DNA from: Lysobacteraceae bacterium NML07-0707
GTDB taxonomy: Bacteria; Pseudomonadota; Gammaproteobacteria; Xanthomonadales; Xanthomonadaceae
Assembly: GCA_002798295.1 (NCBI GenBank)
Contig: NWQT01000027.1
Location: forward strand, 1 to 64,000
Direction: 5' to 3'
DNA: 64,000 nt
Shown here: piece after piece, positions 48,279 to 57,827 of the stretch
How the letters are laid out: each line of letters begins with the position of its first letter
Numbering within the stretch: the stretch's first letter is position 1
The notes under the pieces: generated by a model
Told to the model about the DNA's origin: nothing
Databases searched by the model: none
The model's input: the letters and a program-made list of their open reading frames with translations, nothing else
Program-made: the position numbers and the translations under genes

Positions 48279-50733
48279 ATGGATCATCCGGCCACGGATG
48301 CTTCGGGTATCGCCCTTTCATTTCTTTCTTCACTTCCGGGTAGGTGTTTTCCCAGAAACTTTTGAGGTCGCGGGTTACTTGCAATGGCCGTTGTGCAGGC
48401 GAGAGCAGGTGCAGGGTCAGCGGGATGCGTCCTTCGCAGATGCGCGGGGTTTCGCCGAGGCCAAACAGTTCCTGCAGCTTCACCGCCAGTACTGCTTCCG
48501 GCGCGTGCGTCTGGCCATCACCAGGCAGGTAGCGGATGCTGCGCTCAAGACCTGAAGGCACGGTGATGCGCCGCGGTGCAAGCTGGTCGATGCGGCGTCG
48601 GCATTCCCAGTCCAGCCGGTGACTGAGCGCCTGATGCAACTCCTGGCTTTGCAGCGCATCCAGTCGGGTTTTTCCGGCGAGCACGGGAGCAAGCCAATCT
48701 TCCAATGTGGCGAGCAGGGCGGGTTCGGAAAAATCCGGCAGCCCAAGTTCAGGCATCCAGTGCTTGAGGCAGGCCACACGGGCAAGAAAATCATCACGCT
48801 CATCCCAGGGCAGCACTTCAAGCCCCAACTCGCGCACCGCCGCCAACAACGCCGGGGTGGCCAGCGCCGGATCCACTTTACCTGCCGGACGCGAAGCCAG
48901 CACGATACCGGCAAAGCGGCTGATACGCTCGACGACCAGGGCGCGCTTTTCTGCATCCCAGCGTACCTCATCGCCTTCACGAAAATCGCTGGCAAAGGCA
49001 TCGCGCAAATAGCTCTCGTCCACGGGTGCGCCGCCCAATAGCAAGGCATCACGAGCCTCAAAACGCAGTTCACTGGCCACCAGCCACGGCTCGCCTTGCA
49101 GCGCGCTGTGCTCATGCAATCGCATGCGCCGGCCATTGCTGAGCTGATAACGCAACATCTGTCCGGGTTGCTTGCAAGCGATGCGGTCGGGAAAGGCGTG
49201 TACCAGCACATCCCCCAGTGCATGCGCAGGCACATGCGCTGGGGGCGAGTTTTGCAAGCGGATACGTCGGCGCCATTGCTTGGCCGCCTGGTCGATGGCG
49301 GCCAGGGCACTGCGACTGGCATCGGCCGGTATTTGTCCACGCCGGAACGCCGCCAGCGCCTGCCAGCGCTCGGCCAGCGCATCGCTGCGACTGCGCAACG
49401 GGTCACGCGCCTCCAGTAGCGCGGCCAGATCACAGGCCAGCGCGCGCGTTTCATCGCCTTGTGCAGCCAGCAACATGGCCGCCAATCGCGGGTGCGTACC
49501 CAATGCCAGCAAGGCGCGGCCATGCACGGTGATGGCGTGCTGTGCATCCAGTGCCCCGAGCTGCCGCAACAAATCGCGTGCCGCAGCCAGTGCGCCCGTT
49601 GGCGGGGCATCGACAAAGCGCAGGGCTGCGCTGCCCCAAGCCGCCAATTCCAAGGCCAGTCCGGCCAGCTCGACTTGCTGGATTTCCGCGCGCCGCTGCG
49701 GCGCAAGCCGCTCGGACTCGGGCCACAGGCGATAACAGTGCCCGGCCGCCACACGCCCGGCGCGTCCGGCACGCTGGTCGGCGCTGGCCTGGGCGATGCG
49801 CACCACCTCCAGCCGGGAAAAGCCGCTATTGGGGTCATAACGCGGCTCACGCGCCAGCCCACTGTCAATCACCACACGCACACCGGGCAAGGTCAGGCTG
49901 GATTCGGCCACATTGGTCGCCAGCACCACGCGGCGCTTGCCGTCGGGCGCAGGCTGCAAGACGCGGGCTTGCTGCTCCACCGGCAATTCGCCATGCAGGC
50001 TCAATATTTCCACATCGGGCACATCCAGCGTGTGCAGTGCGCTTTCCGCGCGGCGGATTTCCCGCAAGCCCGGCAGAAACACCAATACATCGCCAGGATG
50101 CTGCCCGAGAGCCAATTCCACCGCGCGCTTTAGCTGCACTTCCAGTACCTCATCGCGACGCGCCGGAAAATGGCTGATGTCCACCGGGAAACTGCGCCCG
50201 GCACTGCTGATGCGCGGCGCATCGAGCCACTGGGCAAGCCGCTCGCCATCGAGCGTGGCACTCATCAATACGATACGCAGGTCATCGCGCACACTGGCTT
50301 GCACATCCAGCGCCAGTGCCAGGCCAAGATCGGCAGCCAGATGCCGCTCGTGGAACTCATCAAACACAATCGCGCCCACGCCTTCGAGCATGGGATCGTC
50401 CTGAATCAAACGGGTGAGGATGCCCTCGGTGACGACCTCAATCCGGGTGCGTGCCGATACTTTTTGCTCGAAACGGATGCGATAGCCCACCGTTTCACCG
50501 ACGGCCTCGCCCAACTGCTGCGCCATGAACATCGCCGCCGCGCGCGCCGCCACCCGGCGTGGCTCCAGCATCAGGATTTTCTGCCCCGAAAGCCATGACG
50601 CCCCCAGCAGCGCCAACGGCACCTGGGTGGTCTTGCCTGCACCCGGCGGCGCCTCCAGTACCAGACGGGGATGCTGCCCGAGAGTTTTCAGCATCGTCGG
50701 CAAGCATTCTTCAACGGGAAAGCGCAAAGACAT
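48235..50733 (-). CDS. hrpB: ATP-dependent helicase HrpB
   Basis: 832-residue DEAH-box helicase of the HrpB group. Walker A is APPGAGKT (about 31), then PRRVAAR, DEFHER (Walker B variant), SAT, the second RecA domain with NVAESSLTLPGVRVVID and the QRAGRAGR motif VI, followed by the HA2 and HrpB-specific C-terminal domains. Its cellular role is not defined; it is widespread in proteobacteria. It ends KHPWPDDPWNAVATHRAKPRGT, and the final 13 codons are also present in the tandem repeat downstream. ATG at 50733 matches family length; a later ATG at residue 14 is an option. Confidence 0.94.
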   Translation of the reverse strand: MSLRFPVEECLPTMLKTLGQHPRLVLEAPPGAGKTTQVPLALLGASWLSGQKILMLEPRRVAARAAAMFMAQQLGEAVGETVGYRIRFEQKVSARTRIEVVTEGILTRLIQDDPMLEGVGAIVFDEFHERHLAADLGLALALDVQASVRDDLRIVLMSATLDGERLAQWLDAPRISSAGRSFPVDISHFPARRDEVLEVQLKRAVELALGQHPGDVLVFLPGLREIRRAESALHTLDVPDVEILSLHGELPVEQQARVLQPAPDGKRRVVLATNVAESSLTLPGVRVVIDSGLAREPRYDPNSGFSRLEVVRIAQASADQRAGRAGRVAAGHCYRLWPESERLAPQRRAEIQQVELAGLALELAAWGSAALRFVDAPPTGALAAARDLLRQLGALDAQHAITVHGRALLALGTHPRLAAMLLAAQGDETRALACDLAALLEARDPLRSRSDALAERWQALAAFRRGQIPADASRSALAAIDQAAKQWRRRIRLQNSPPAHVPAHALGDVLVHAFPDRIACKQPGQMLRYQLSNGRRMRLHEHSALQGEPWLVASELRFEARDALLLGGAPVDESYLRDAFASDFREGDEVRWDAEKRALVVERISRFAGIVLASRPAGKVDPALATPALLAAVRELGLEVLPWDERDDFLARVACLKHWMPELGLPDFSEPALLATLEDWLAPVLAGKTRLDALQSQELHQALSHRLDWECRRRIDQLAPRRITVPSGLERSIRYLPGDGQTHAPEAVLAVKLQELFGLGETPRICEGRIPLTLHLLSPAQRPLQVTRDLKSFWENTYPEVKKEMKGRYPKHPWPDDPWNAVATHRAKPRGT

Positions 50734-50872
50734 CTCTGACCCACAAAAACACGGTTGCGCATTTTACGAACACTGCACGAAACAAGAGGTCTGCGCGCAA
50801 ATACCCAAGACTTGCCTCATTTGCCACCACAGGCACAATAACGCCCTTTCACCACTGGCATTTGCCCTTTTC

Positions 50873-51676
50873 ATGCTTATCGACATCGGCGCCAATCTCA
50901 CCCATGACAGTTTCGACCACGACCGCGAGGCGGTGCTGGGGCGCGCACGCGCGGCCGGGGTTGCGCGGATGATTGTCACCGGCGCCTGCCGCAAGCATTC
51001 GCCCAAGGCGCTGGCCTTGGCGCAGCAATATCCGGGTGAGCTGTTCGCGACCGCCGGGGTGCATCCGCACCATGCCACCGAGTACACCGCCGAATGCGAT
51101 GCCGAATTGCGCGAGCTGCATCATCACCCGGAAGTGGTCGCCGTCGGCGAATGCGGGCTGGACTATTTCCGCGATTTTTCGCCACGGCCGATGCAGCGCA
51201 AAGCCTTCGAGCAGCAACTGCAAATCGCCGTGGACACGGGCAAGCCGCTGTTCCTGCATCAGCGTGATGCGCATGCCGACTTCATGGCGATGATGAAAAA
51301 CTTTGCTGGCCGGTTGGGCCCCGCCGTGGTGCATTGCTTTACCGGCAACCGTGAAGAATTGTTCGACTATCTCGACCAGGACTGGCATATCGGCATCACC
51401 GGCTGGTTATGCGATGAGCGCCGTGGCCAGCATCTGCGCGAGCTGGTACGGCATATCCCGGCCGAGCGGCTGATGGTGGAGACCGATGCCCCGTATCTTT
51501 TGCCGCGTAGCCTGAAGCCAATGCCCAAGGATCGCCGCAATGAACCGGCCTTTCTGCCGCATATCGTGGAAGAACTGGCACGTGACCGGGGTGAGCCGTC
51601 AGCCGTGACCGCTGCGACGTCCACGGTGGTAGCCGAGGCATTTTTCCGCCTGCCCAACATTACGCCGGCGCAATGA
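50873..51676 (+). CDS. tatD: TatD-type metal-dependent deoxyribonuclease
   Basis: 267-residue TIM-barrel hydrolase with 3'-5' exonuclease activity in relatives. Metal ligands are visible in the HxH-like start (MLIDIGANLTHDSF), the GEC(G)LDY segment, LFLHQRDAH, VHCFTGN and ETDAPYLLP. ATG at 50873 is chosen because a long in-frame upstream extension is antisense to hrpB. It is divergent from hrpB; 140 nt lie between the starts. It is followed by a strong two-way terminator. Confidence 0.94.
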   Translation: MLIDIGANLTHDSFDHDREAVLGRARAAGVARMIVTGACRKHSPKALALAQQYPGELFATAGVHPHHATEYTAECDAELRELHHHPEVVAVGECGLDYFRDFSPRPMQRKAFEQQLQIAVDTGKPLFLHQRDAHADFMAMMKNFAGRLGPAVVHCFTGNREELFDYLDQDWHIGITGWLCDERRGQHLRELVRHIPAERLMVETDAPYLLPRSLKPMPKDRRNEPAFLPHIVEELARDRGEPSAVTAATSTVVAEAFFRLPNITPAQ

Positions 51677-51677
51677 C

Positions 51678-51702
51678 AAAGCGCCGGAAAACCCGGCGCT
51701 TT
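51678..51702. terminator. Bidirectional terminator between tatD and the BOF-domain gene
   Basis: AAAGCGCCGG (51678-51687) / CCGGCGCTTT (51693-51702), AAAAC loop. T runs occur on the plus strand (TTTG) and A-rich sequence precedes it, so it can serve both convergent genes. Confidence 0.8.
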
Positions 51703-51728
51703 GTCTTGTGTGAAACAAAATTGACTGC

Positions 51729-52130
51729 TTAGAGCTTGCGAATCGAGTCCACGTCGATTTCCAGGGTACGCAGCCCCTTGTCCACTTCGCCGTGGATTTC
51801 TACGCGGTCATCCGGGCCGATCTGCTGACCGCCCCAGTCATCGGCATCGATGTCCACGTCAATCCGGCCACTGGCATCTTCAAATACGTAAATTTCACCG
51901 TGCTTGTGCTGCTTGATATGGCCTTGCAGCACCACCTTGGCATCATCCCGCAGCCCCTTGGCCTGAGCCACGCTGATGACCTGCTGCTGCGAAGGCCCGG
52001 TAAAGCCGGCGCGCGCATTAGCTGGTTGATTGCTGCGCGGGCCAGTAAAGCCACCGCCCTGTTGCGCCATCACACCGAGGCTGGCCACAGCCAGCGAGCA
52101 ACCTGCCAGAAACAACAGCGACTTTTTCAT
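51729..52130 (-). CDS. Exported BOF-domain (YgiW/YdeI type) stress-tolerance protein
   Basis: 133-residue periplasmic protein: a signal peptide (residues 1-22, cleavage after VMA) and a bacterial OB-fold (BOF) domain (about 48-130) with GHIKQHKHGEIYVFEDASG and VDIDADDWGGQQIGPDDRVEIHGEVD. E. coli homologues YgiW and YdeI contribute to resistance to peroxide, metals or antimicrobial peptides by unclear means. ATG at 52130 follows AAGGAG. It is divergent from the RND adaptor gene. Confidence 0.9.
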   Translation of the reverse strand: MKKSLLFLAGCSLAVASLGVMAQQGGGFTGPRSNQPANARAGFTGPSQQQVISVAQAKGLRDDAKVVLQGHIKQHKHGEIYVFEDASGRIDVDIDADDWGGQQIGPDDRVEIHGEVDKGLRTLEIDVDSIRKL

Positions 52131-52271
52131 TGCCAAACTCCTTACATATTAAAAAAACCTATAGATAAGCTGCACCCTATCAGAGACTGGCTGAACCACT
52201 GCTTCCATGGCATTCGTGCCATTTACCACGCCCGCCGCTACACTGCATTTGATTTTGCGCCGGTCTTTATC

Positions 52272-53420
52272 ATGCCCCGTCCGCCTGTCTCTCTTGCCTT
52301 GTCGCCCTTGTTGCTGGCTGCCAGCTTGTCCGCCCTGCTACTGGCCTGCAAGCCATCTGAAAAAGCCCAAGACGCTCCCCCCACTCCCCAGGCCAGCTTG
52401 CAGGCGGTGAGTCTTGCCCAGGCAAGCGTGCGCGAATTGACGCGGTCGCTGGTGGTTTCGGGGCCGGTTTCGGCGGTGGAAGAAATGCAGTTGGGCGTGG
52501 AGCTTTCCGGGCTGCGGGTCACTGCGCTGCATGTGGATGCCGGGCAGGCGGTGAAACGCGGCCAGCTGCTGCTGACCCTTGACCACCGCATGCTTGATGC
52601 TGAGCTTGCCCAGGCCGATGCCGCCTTGCGCGAGGCCGAGGCCGCTGCCGGGCTTGCCCGCAGCCATTTTGCCCGTGGCGAGAATCTGGCCAACAGCCAA
52701 TATATCAGCGCGATGCAGCTCGACGAATTGCGCGCAGCACGCACCCAGGGTGAGGCGCGGCTGGGCACCGCCCGCGCTGCCCGCAATACTGCGGCGCTGC
52801 GACGGAGCTTTGCCGAACTGCGCGCCCCGGCAGACGGCATCATCAGCAAACGTCTGGTACAGCCCGGGCAAGTGGTGATGGCAGGCGCGGAACTGTTGCG
52901 GCTCATCAAAAACGGGCGGCTGGAATGGCGCGCGGAACTGCCGGCCAGCCAGCTCGGCCAGGTCAATGTCGGTGATGTGATTCACCTGAGCACGGCCGAC
53001 GGCAGCGCACTGCAAGGCCGGGTACGCGCCGTCAGCCCCGGTGTGGATGCCGCTACCCGTACCGGTACGGTATATGCCGACTTGCCCGCCGGCCTGTTGC
53101 AGTCACGCACCTTGCAGGCTGGCGCCTATCTTGAGGGACGGATTGATAACGGCATCCAGAAGGTGCTGGCCGTGCCGGCCGATGCCGTGCTGTTGCGCGA
53201 TGGCTTCCCGGTCGTATTTGTGCTGGATGACAAGGCGCAGGCGCGGTTGCAGCGCATTGAAACCGGCGAGCGCGCCGATGGCTTTGTGGAAGTGAAATCA
53301 GGACTTGCCGCAGGTGCCCAGGTCGTGCTGGAAGGCGCCGGTTTTCTGACCGATGGCGACAAGGTGCGGGTTTTGCCCGCATCGGCTGATGCCGCCGCCA
53401 ACCAGAAGCCGGCTCCATGA
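52272..53420 (+). CDS. RND efflux periplasmic adaptor lipoprotein
   Basis: 382-residue membrane-fusion protein of a resistance-nodulation-division pump. It has a lipobox signal (LLLAC, cysteine 26), a lipoyl half (GLRVTALHVDAGQAVKRGQLLLTLD), an alpha-hairpin (about 105-170), the second lipoyl part (APADGIISKRLVQPGQVV) and beta-barrel and membrane-proximal domains to the end. It joins the permease to an outer-membrane channel. It overlaps the permease gene by 4 nt. No outer-membrane channel gene follows; the TolC-type gene at 44710-46131 is in another operon. Confidence 0.93.
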   Translation: MPRPPVSLALSPLLLAASLSALLLACKPSEKAQDAPPTPQASLQAVSLAQASVRELTRSLVVSGPVSAVEEMQLGVELSGLRVTALHVDAGQAVKRGQLLLTLDHRMLDAELAQADAALREAEAAAGLARSHFARGENLANSQYISAMQLDELRAARTQGEARLGTARAARNTAALRRSFAELRAPADGIISKRLVQPGQVVMAGAELLRLIKNGRLEWRAELPASQLGQVNVGDVIHLSTADGSALQGRVRAVSPGVDAATRTGTVYADLPAGLLQSRTLQAGAYLEGRIDNGIQKVLAVPADAVLLRDGFPVVFVLDDKAQARLQRIETGERADGFVEVKSGLAAGAQVVLEGAGFLTDGDKVRVLPASADAAANQKPAP

Positions 53421-56400
53421 GCACACCGCAAACCCCAGCCACGCAAGGCGGCGGCAATCTTTCCACCTGGGGCATCCACCACCCGGTGCCTTCGCTGATG
53501 CTGTTCTTCATCCTGTGTGTGGCGGGCTTGTGGGGCTTCCACAAGCTGCCGGTGGCGATGTTCCCGGATGTCGCCTTCCCGATGACCACGGTGACCATCA
53601 GCCAGCCCGGCGCTGCGCCCTCGCAGCTGGAAACGGAGGTCACCCGCAAGGTGGAAGATGCCGTTGCCACCTTGCGCAATGTCAAACGCCTGGAATCGAC
53701 CGTGGTGGAAGGCGTCAGTACCACGGCCATCGAGTTCCGGCTGGAGGCCAACCTCACCGAAGCCCTCAATGACACCAAGGACGCCATCGCCCGCATCCGC
53801 CAGGATCTGCCGCAGGATATTCAGGAGCCCATCATCACCAAGGTGGATATTGGCGGCGACCTGCTGAGCTATGCGCTGACCGCCCCGGAGATGAGTGAGG
53901 CGGAAATGTCCTGGTTTGTGGACCGCGAGGTCAGCCGCGCGCTGTATGGCGTGGAGGGCGTGGCGCAAGTGAGCCGCGTAGGCGGCATTGAGCGGCAAAT
54001 CCGCATCGACCTTGACCCGCAGGCGCTGGCATCCTGGGGCATCACCGCAGGCGAAGTCTCCCAGCAACTGGCGCGCGCCCAGGTGGAGCAACCCGGCGGC
54101 CGCGCCGAGCTTGCCGACGGGCGGCAAACCATCCGCACCATCGGTACCGTCAGCGATGTGGAAGCGCTACGCAATTACAGCATCAGCCTGGCCGATGGCC
54201 GCTCGCTGCGGCTCTCCTCCATCGCCACCATCCACGACAGCGCCGCCGATGTTTCCGCGCGCGCCCTGCTCGATGGCGAAGCGGTGGTGGGCTTTACCAT
54301 CAGCCGCAGCCGTGGCGCGGACGAGCTGAAAGTCCGTGATGGCGTCAAGGCGGCACTGGATAAGGTTCAAGCCCTGCATCCGGGTGTTTCCTTCCGGCTG
54401 ATCAACGACATGACCAGCGATGCGCAAAAGTCCTACAGCTCCTCCATGGAAATGCTGTTTGAAGGCGCGCTGCTGGCGCTGGTGGTGGTGTTTTTCTTCC
54501 TGCGCGACTGGCGCGCCACCTGGATTGCCGCACTCGCCCTGCCACTGTCCATCATCCCCACTTTTGCCGTGCTCTGGCTGCTGGGCTTCAGCCTGAACAT
54601 GATCACCCTGCTGGCGTTGTCGCTGGTGATCGGCATCCTGGTGGACGATGCAATCGTGGAAATCGAGAACATCGTCCGTCACCTCGGCATGGGCAAGAAA
54701 CCGATGCAGGCCGCGCGCGATGCCGCCAATGAAATCGGCGTGGCGGTGATTGCCACCTCGATGACCCTGGTGGCGGTGTTTATCCCGGTCGCCTTCATGC
54801 CCGGCATTGCCGGCAAATTCTTCAAGGAATTTGGCTGGGCGGCGGCAATGGCCGTGTTGTTCTCACTGCTGGTGGCGCGCCTTTTGACACCGATGATGGC
54901 CGCCTACCTGCTCAAGCCCCAACCCGAGCACGATCACGATGGCCCACTGATGCGCCGCTACCTGCGCTGGGTGGATGTCGCCCTGCGCCACCGCTGGAAA
55001 ACCCTCGCGGCTGCACTGTTGCTGTTCATCCTCTCGCTGGGCATGGTGCCGTTCATTCCCGCCACCTTCGTGCCCCCCTCCGACCGCGGCCGCAGCCTGG
55101 TCTCGCTGGAGCTGCCGCCCGGCGCACGCATCGAGCAAACCGAAGCCCTGGCCGAGCGCGCCCGTGCCCTGCTTGCCGACATCCCCGAGCTCAAGCAAGT
55201 GTTTGCCCAGGTGGGCAGCGTGCCCAACCTGGGCGACCCGAACCAGTCCGGCGAGGCCGACCCGCGCAAAGTGGTACTGACACTGGACTGGGGGCAGAGT
55301 GAGGAGCGCCAACGTGGCCAACAAGTGCTGGAGGAAGAAGTCCGCCAGCGCCTGCAACAGCTGCCCGGCGTACGCATGCGCTACCTCACCACCAATGCCG
55401 GTGAAACCCTGATGCTGGTGCTTTCCGGCGACGATGCCGGGGCGTTGAGCCGGATTGCCCTGCAACTGGAGCGGCAAATGCGCAGCATCGAAGGCCTGGG
55501 CAGTGTTTCTTCCACCGCCTCGCTGCTGCGCCCGGAACTGCGCATCCTCCCTGACCCGGCGCGTGCAGCGGAACTGGGGGTTTCCACCGCCGCCATTGCC
55601 GAGGCGGTACGCATCGCCACCACCGGCGATTACACCCAGCGCATGGCCAAGTTCAATCTGCCTGACCGGCAGATTCCCATCCGTGTCGGCTTTGCACAAA
55701 GCGCGCTGGAAAATCCGGCCACACTGGCGCAATTACGTGTACATGGCAGTCGCGGCCCGGTGCCGCTGGAGGCAGTCGCCGATATCCATTACGACAGTGG
55801 CCCCTCGGTCATCCGCCGCTTCAACCGCGAGCGCAATATCACCTTCACCCTGGAGTTGAACGGCCAGCCACTGGGCGATGTGATGAGCAAGGTACAAGCC
55901 CTGCCCGCCCTGCAGGACTTGCCGCCCGGCATCAGCTTTGGCAATACCGGCGATAGCGAAGCCTTCGTCGAGCTGTTTGTCGGCTTTGCCATCGCCATGG
56001 TGGTCGGCATCGTCTGCATTTACATGGTGCTGCTATTGCTGTTCAAACACCCGCTGATGCCGGCCACCATTCTTGCAGCGGTGCCCCTGTCGGCAGGCGG
56101 CGCCTTTGGCGCGCTGCTGATGACCCAGAACATGCTGTCCATCTCCTCGCTGATTGGCCTGTTGCTGCTGATTGGCATCGCCACCAAGAACTCAATCCTG
56201 CTGGTGGACTACGCCATCATGGCCGAGGACGAGCACGGCATGAGCCGGCACCAGGCATTGCTGGATGCCTGCCATAAACGCGCCCGTCCGGTTATCATGA
56301 CCACCATTGCCATGGGGGCAGGGATGATGCCACTGGCGCTGGGTATCTCGGGGGATTCCAGCTTCCGCGCACCGATGGCCTGGGCAGTGATTGGCGGCCT

Positions 56401-56518
56401 GATCACTTCCACCGCGCTCAGCCTGATCGTGATTCCCGCTGCCTATACCGTGATGCACGACCTGGGCAAGCGGGTTGCCCGCCTTTTGGGGCGCAAGCAC
56501 ACTGCCGCAGCTGCGTAA
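53417..56518 (+). CDS. RND efflux transporter permease
   Basis: 1,033-residue proton-driven inner-membrane pump of the AcrB/MexF superfamily. It has twelve hydrophobic segments in the two-half pattern, the proton-relay aspartates DD in LVIGILVDDAIVEIENI, and the family motif GIATKNSILLVDYA in the second half. The substrate cannot be told; HAE-type or a metal pump are the alternatives, the absence of a clear metal motif favouring organic compounds. It is translationally coupled to its adaptor. Confidence 0.94.
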   Translation: MSTPQTPATQGGGNLSTWGIHHPVPSLMLFFILCVAGLWGFHKLPVAMFPDVAFPMTTVTISQPGAAPSQLETEVTRKVEDAVATLRNVKRLESTVVEGVSTTAIEFRLEANLTEALNDTKDAIARIRQDLPQDIQEPIITKVDIGGDLLSYALTAPEMSEAEMSWFVDREVSRALYGVEGVAQVSRVGGIERQIRIDLDPQALASWGITAGEVSQQLARAQVEQPGGRAELADGRQTIRTIGTVSDVEALRNYSISLADGRSLRLSSIATIHDSAADVSARALLDGEAVVGFTISRSRGADELKVRDGVKAALDKVQALHPGVSFRLINDMTSDAQKSYSSSMEMLFEGALLALVVVFFFLRDWRATWIAALALPLSIIPTFAVLWLLGFSLNMITLLALSLVIGILVDDAIVEIENIVRHLGMGKKPMQAARDAANEIGVAVIATSMTLVAVFIPVAFMPGIAGKFFKEFGWAAAMAVLFSLLVARLLTPMMAAYLLKPQPEHDHDGPLMRRYLRWVDVALRHRWKTLAAALLLFILSLGMVPFIPATFVPPSDRGRSLVSLELPPGARIEQTEALAERARALLADIPELKQVFAQVGSVPNLGDPNQSGEADPRKVVLTLDWGQSEERQRGQQVLEEEVRQRLQQLPGVRMRYLTTNAGETLMLVLSGDDAGALSRIALQLERQMRSIEGLGSVSSTASLLRPELRILPDPARAAELGVSTAAIAEAVRIATTGDYTQRMAKFNLPDRQIPIRVGFAQSALENPATLAQLRVHGSRGPVPLEAVADIHYDSGPSVIRRFNRERNITFTLELNGQPLGDVMSKVQALPALQDLPPGISFGNTGDSEAFVELFVGFAIAMVVGIVCIYMVLLLLFKHPLMPATILAAVPLSAGGAFGALLMTQNMLSISSLIGLLLLIGIATKNSILLVDYAIMAEDEHGMSRHQALLDACHKRARPVIMTTIAMGAGMMPLALGISGDSSFRAPMAWAVIGGLITSTALSLIVIPAAYTVMHDLGKRVARLLGRKHTAAAA

Positions 56519-56621
56519 TGACTGGACACGACCATAGCCAGACATGAGCGCAAACCGCCGTTTCAGGTAAGCCCGCAAAGACGCATTCCCGCTCCAAGAA
56601 TTTGCACCCAGCTTAATATCC

Positions 56622-57827
56622 ATGCCTCCCAATACTCGCTATCAGGATGTCATTACTTCTTTGACTCACTGGCGCTCGCCAATACCGGCAGAGCTGCGCC
56701 GTGGCTGGTATGGCTATCAATGGCGGGAACAACGCAACGGCCTTTTGCTGCTGACTGCTATCTCCTGTTTTGCCTATTTGACCTTTGTATTGGCCGATTT
56801 GGCCATGTATCCAGACATTGCCCGCATTTCCTTAATGGTGCGCCTGCCCTGCAGTCTTTTGGTACTGGCACTTATCTGGCGCTTCAAACAAAAATCCGCA
56901 CACGCCAAACTCTGGGATGCCACCGTCCTGCCGATCATCACCCTGATGGCGCTGGCCTCGTTCTATCCCATCCTCCAACACCAGGGCACCGTTTCCACCG
57001 GCTATATCAGCTCATCGCTCAGCTATGTAGTCGTCGCCTGCCTGATTACCTTAACCAACTTTAGCTGGGCATTGATTGCCTGCCTCATTATTGGCGCAAG
57101 TGCCCTGGGGGTCACAATCCAAGTTCTTCCCAGCCCCAAAGTTGCTGTGCTGGAGTTTAGTTCCACATTTTTCCCAGTTTATGCTTTTTGCCTGATGGTG
57201 TGCTGGAACCGCCTGCTGACTTCACGCCGCGCCTATATGCGACGCGTACTGATTGAGGAAAATGTCGAAAGCCTCGATAGCAGCAACCGCATACTTTATG
57301 CAGAAGCCCATAACGACACATTGACCGGCATTAGCAACCGCCGTGCCTTTGAAGAAAATTTCCGCAAACGCCTGAAGCAAAACAGCAATTCACTCACAGC
57401 TTTTGGGCTAATACTGATAGATGTGGATTATTTCAAAACCTATAACGACCATTATGGCCACTTGGCCGGAGACCAATGCTTGCAGATGGTCGCTCATGCC
57501 CTGCACAACACCCTGGGCAGCCATACGCACAACCTAACTGCAAGTGTTTACCGTATTGGAGGCGAGGAGTTTGCTGTGCTGATGGAAGATGCCCAGCCTG
57601 ATACTTTGCACGCCCTGTGCAACACACTGGTAAACACCATTGGGGATCTCCGCACGCCACATATCGCTCGCCCCGATGATCTCAACAACGTCACCATCAG
57701 TATTGGCGCCTGCCTTGTCCCGGCACAAACCGCCATCCCACGGGAGAGCGTACTGACACGCACCGACCACCACCTCTATCAAGCCAAGAAACAGGGTCGC
57801 AATCAGGCAGTCGTCAGCGTACTGTAA
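56622..57827 (+). CDS. Membrane diguanylate cyclase
   Basis: 401-residue protein with five or six predicted membrane helices (about 40-210) and a C-terminal GGDEF domain (about 235-400) that synthesises cyclic di-GMP. The active-site motif is GGEEF (RIGGEEFAVLME), with substrate and metal aspartate in LIDVDYFKTYNDHYGH. No inhibitory RxxD site precedes it: the expected position reads NLTA. The gene is less GC-rich than its neighbours. It ends 25 nt inside the convergent SDR gene. Confidence 0.92.
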   Translation: MPPNTRYQDVITSLTHWRSPIPAELRRGWYGYQWREQRNGLLLLTAISCFAYLTFVLADLAMYPDIARISLMVRLPCSLLVLALIWRFKQKSAHAKLWDATVLPIITLMALASFYPILQHQGTVSTGYISSSLSYVVVACLITLTNFSWALIACLIIGASALGVTIQVLPSPKVAVLEFSSTFFPVYAFCLMVCWNRLLTSRRAYMRRVLIEENVESLDSSNRILYAEAHNDTLTGISNRRAFEENFRKRLKQNSNSLTAFGLILIDVDYFKTYNDHYGHLAGDQCLQMVAHALHNTLGSHTHNLTASVYRIGGEEFAVLMEDAQPDTLHALCNTLVNTIGDLRTPHIARPDDLNNVTISIGACLVPAQTAIPRESVLTRTDHHLYQAKKQGRNQAVVSVL

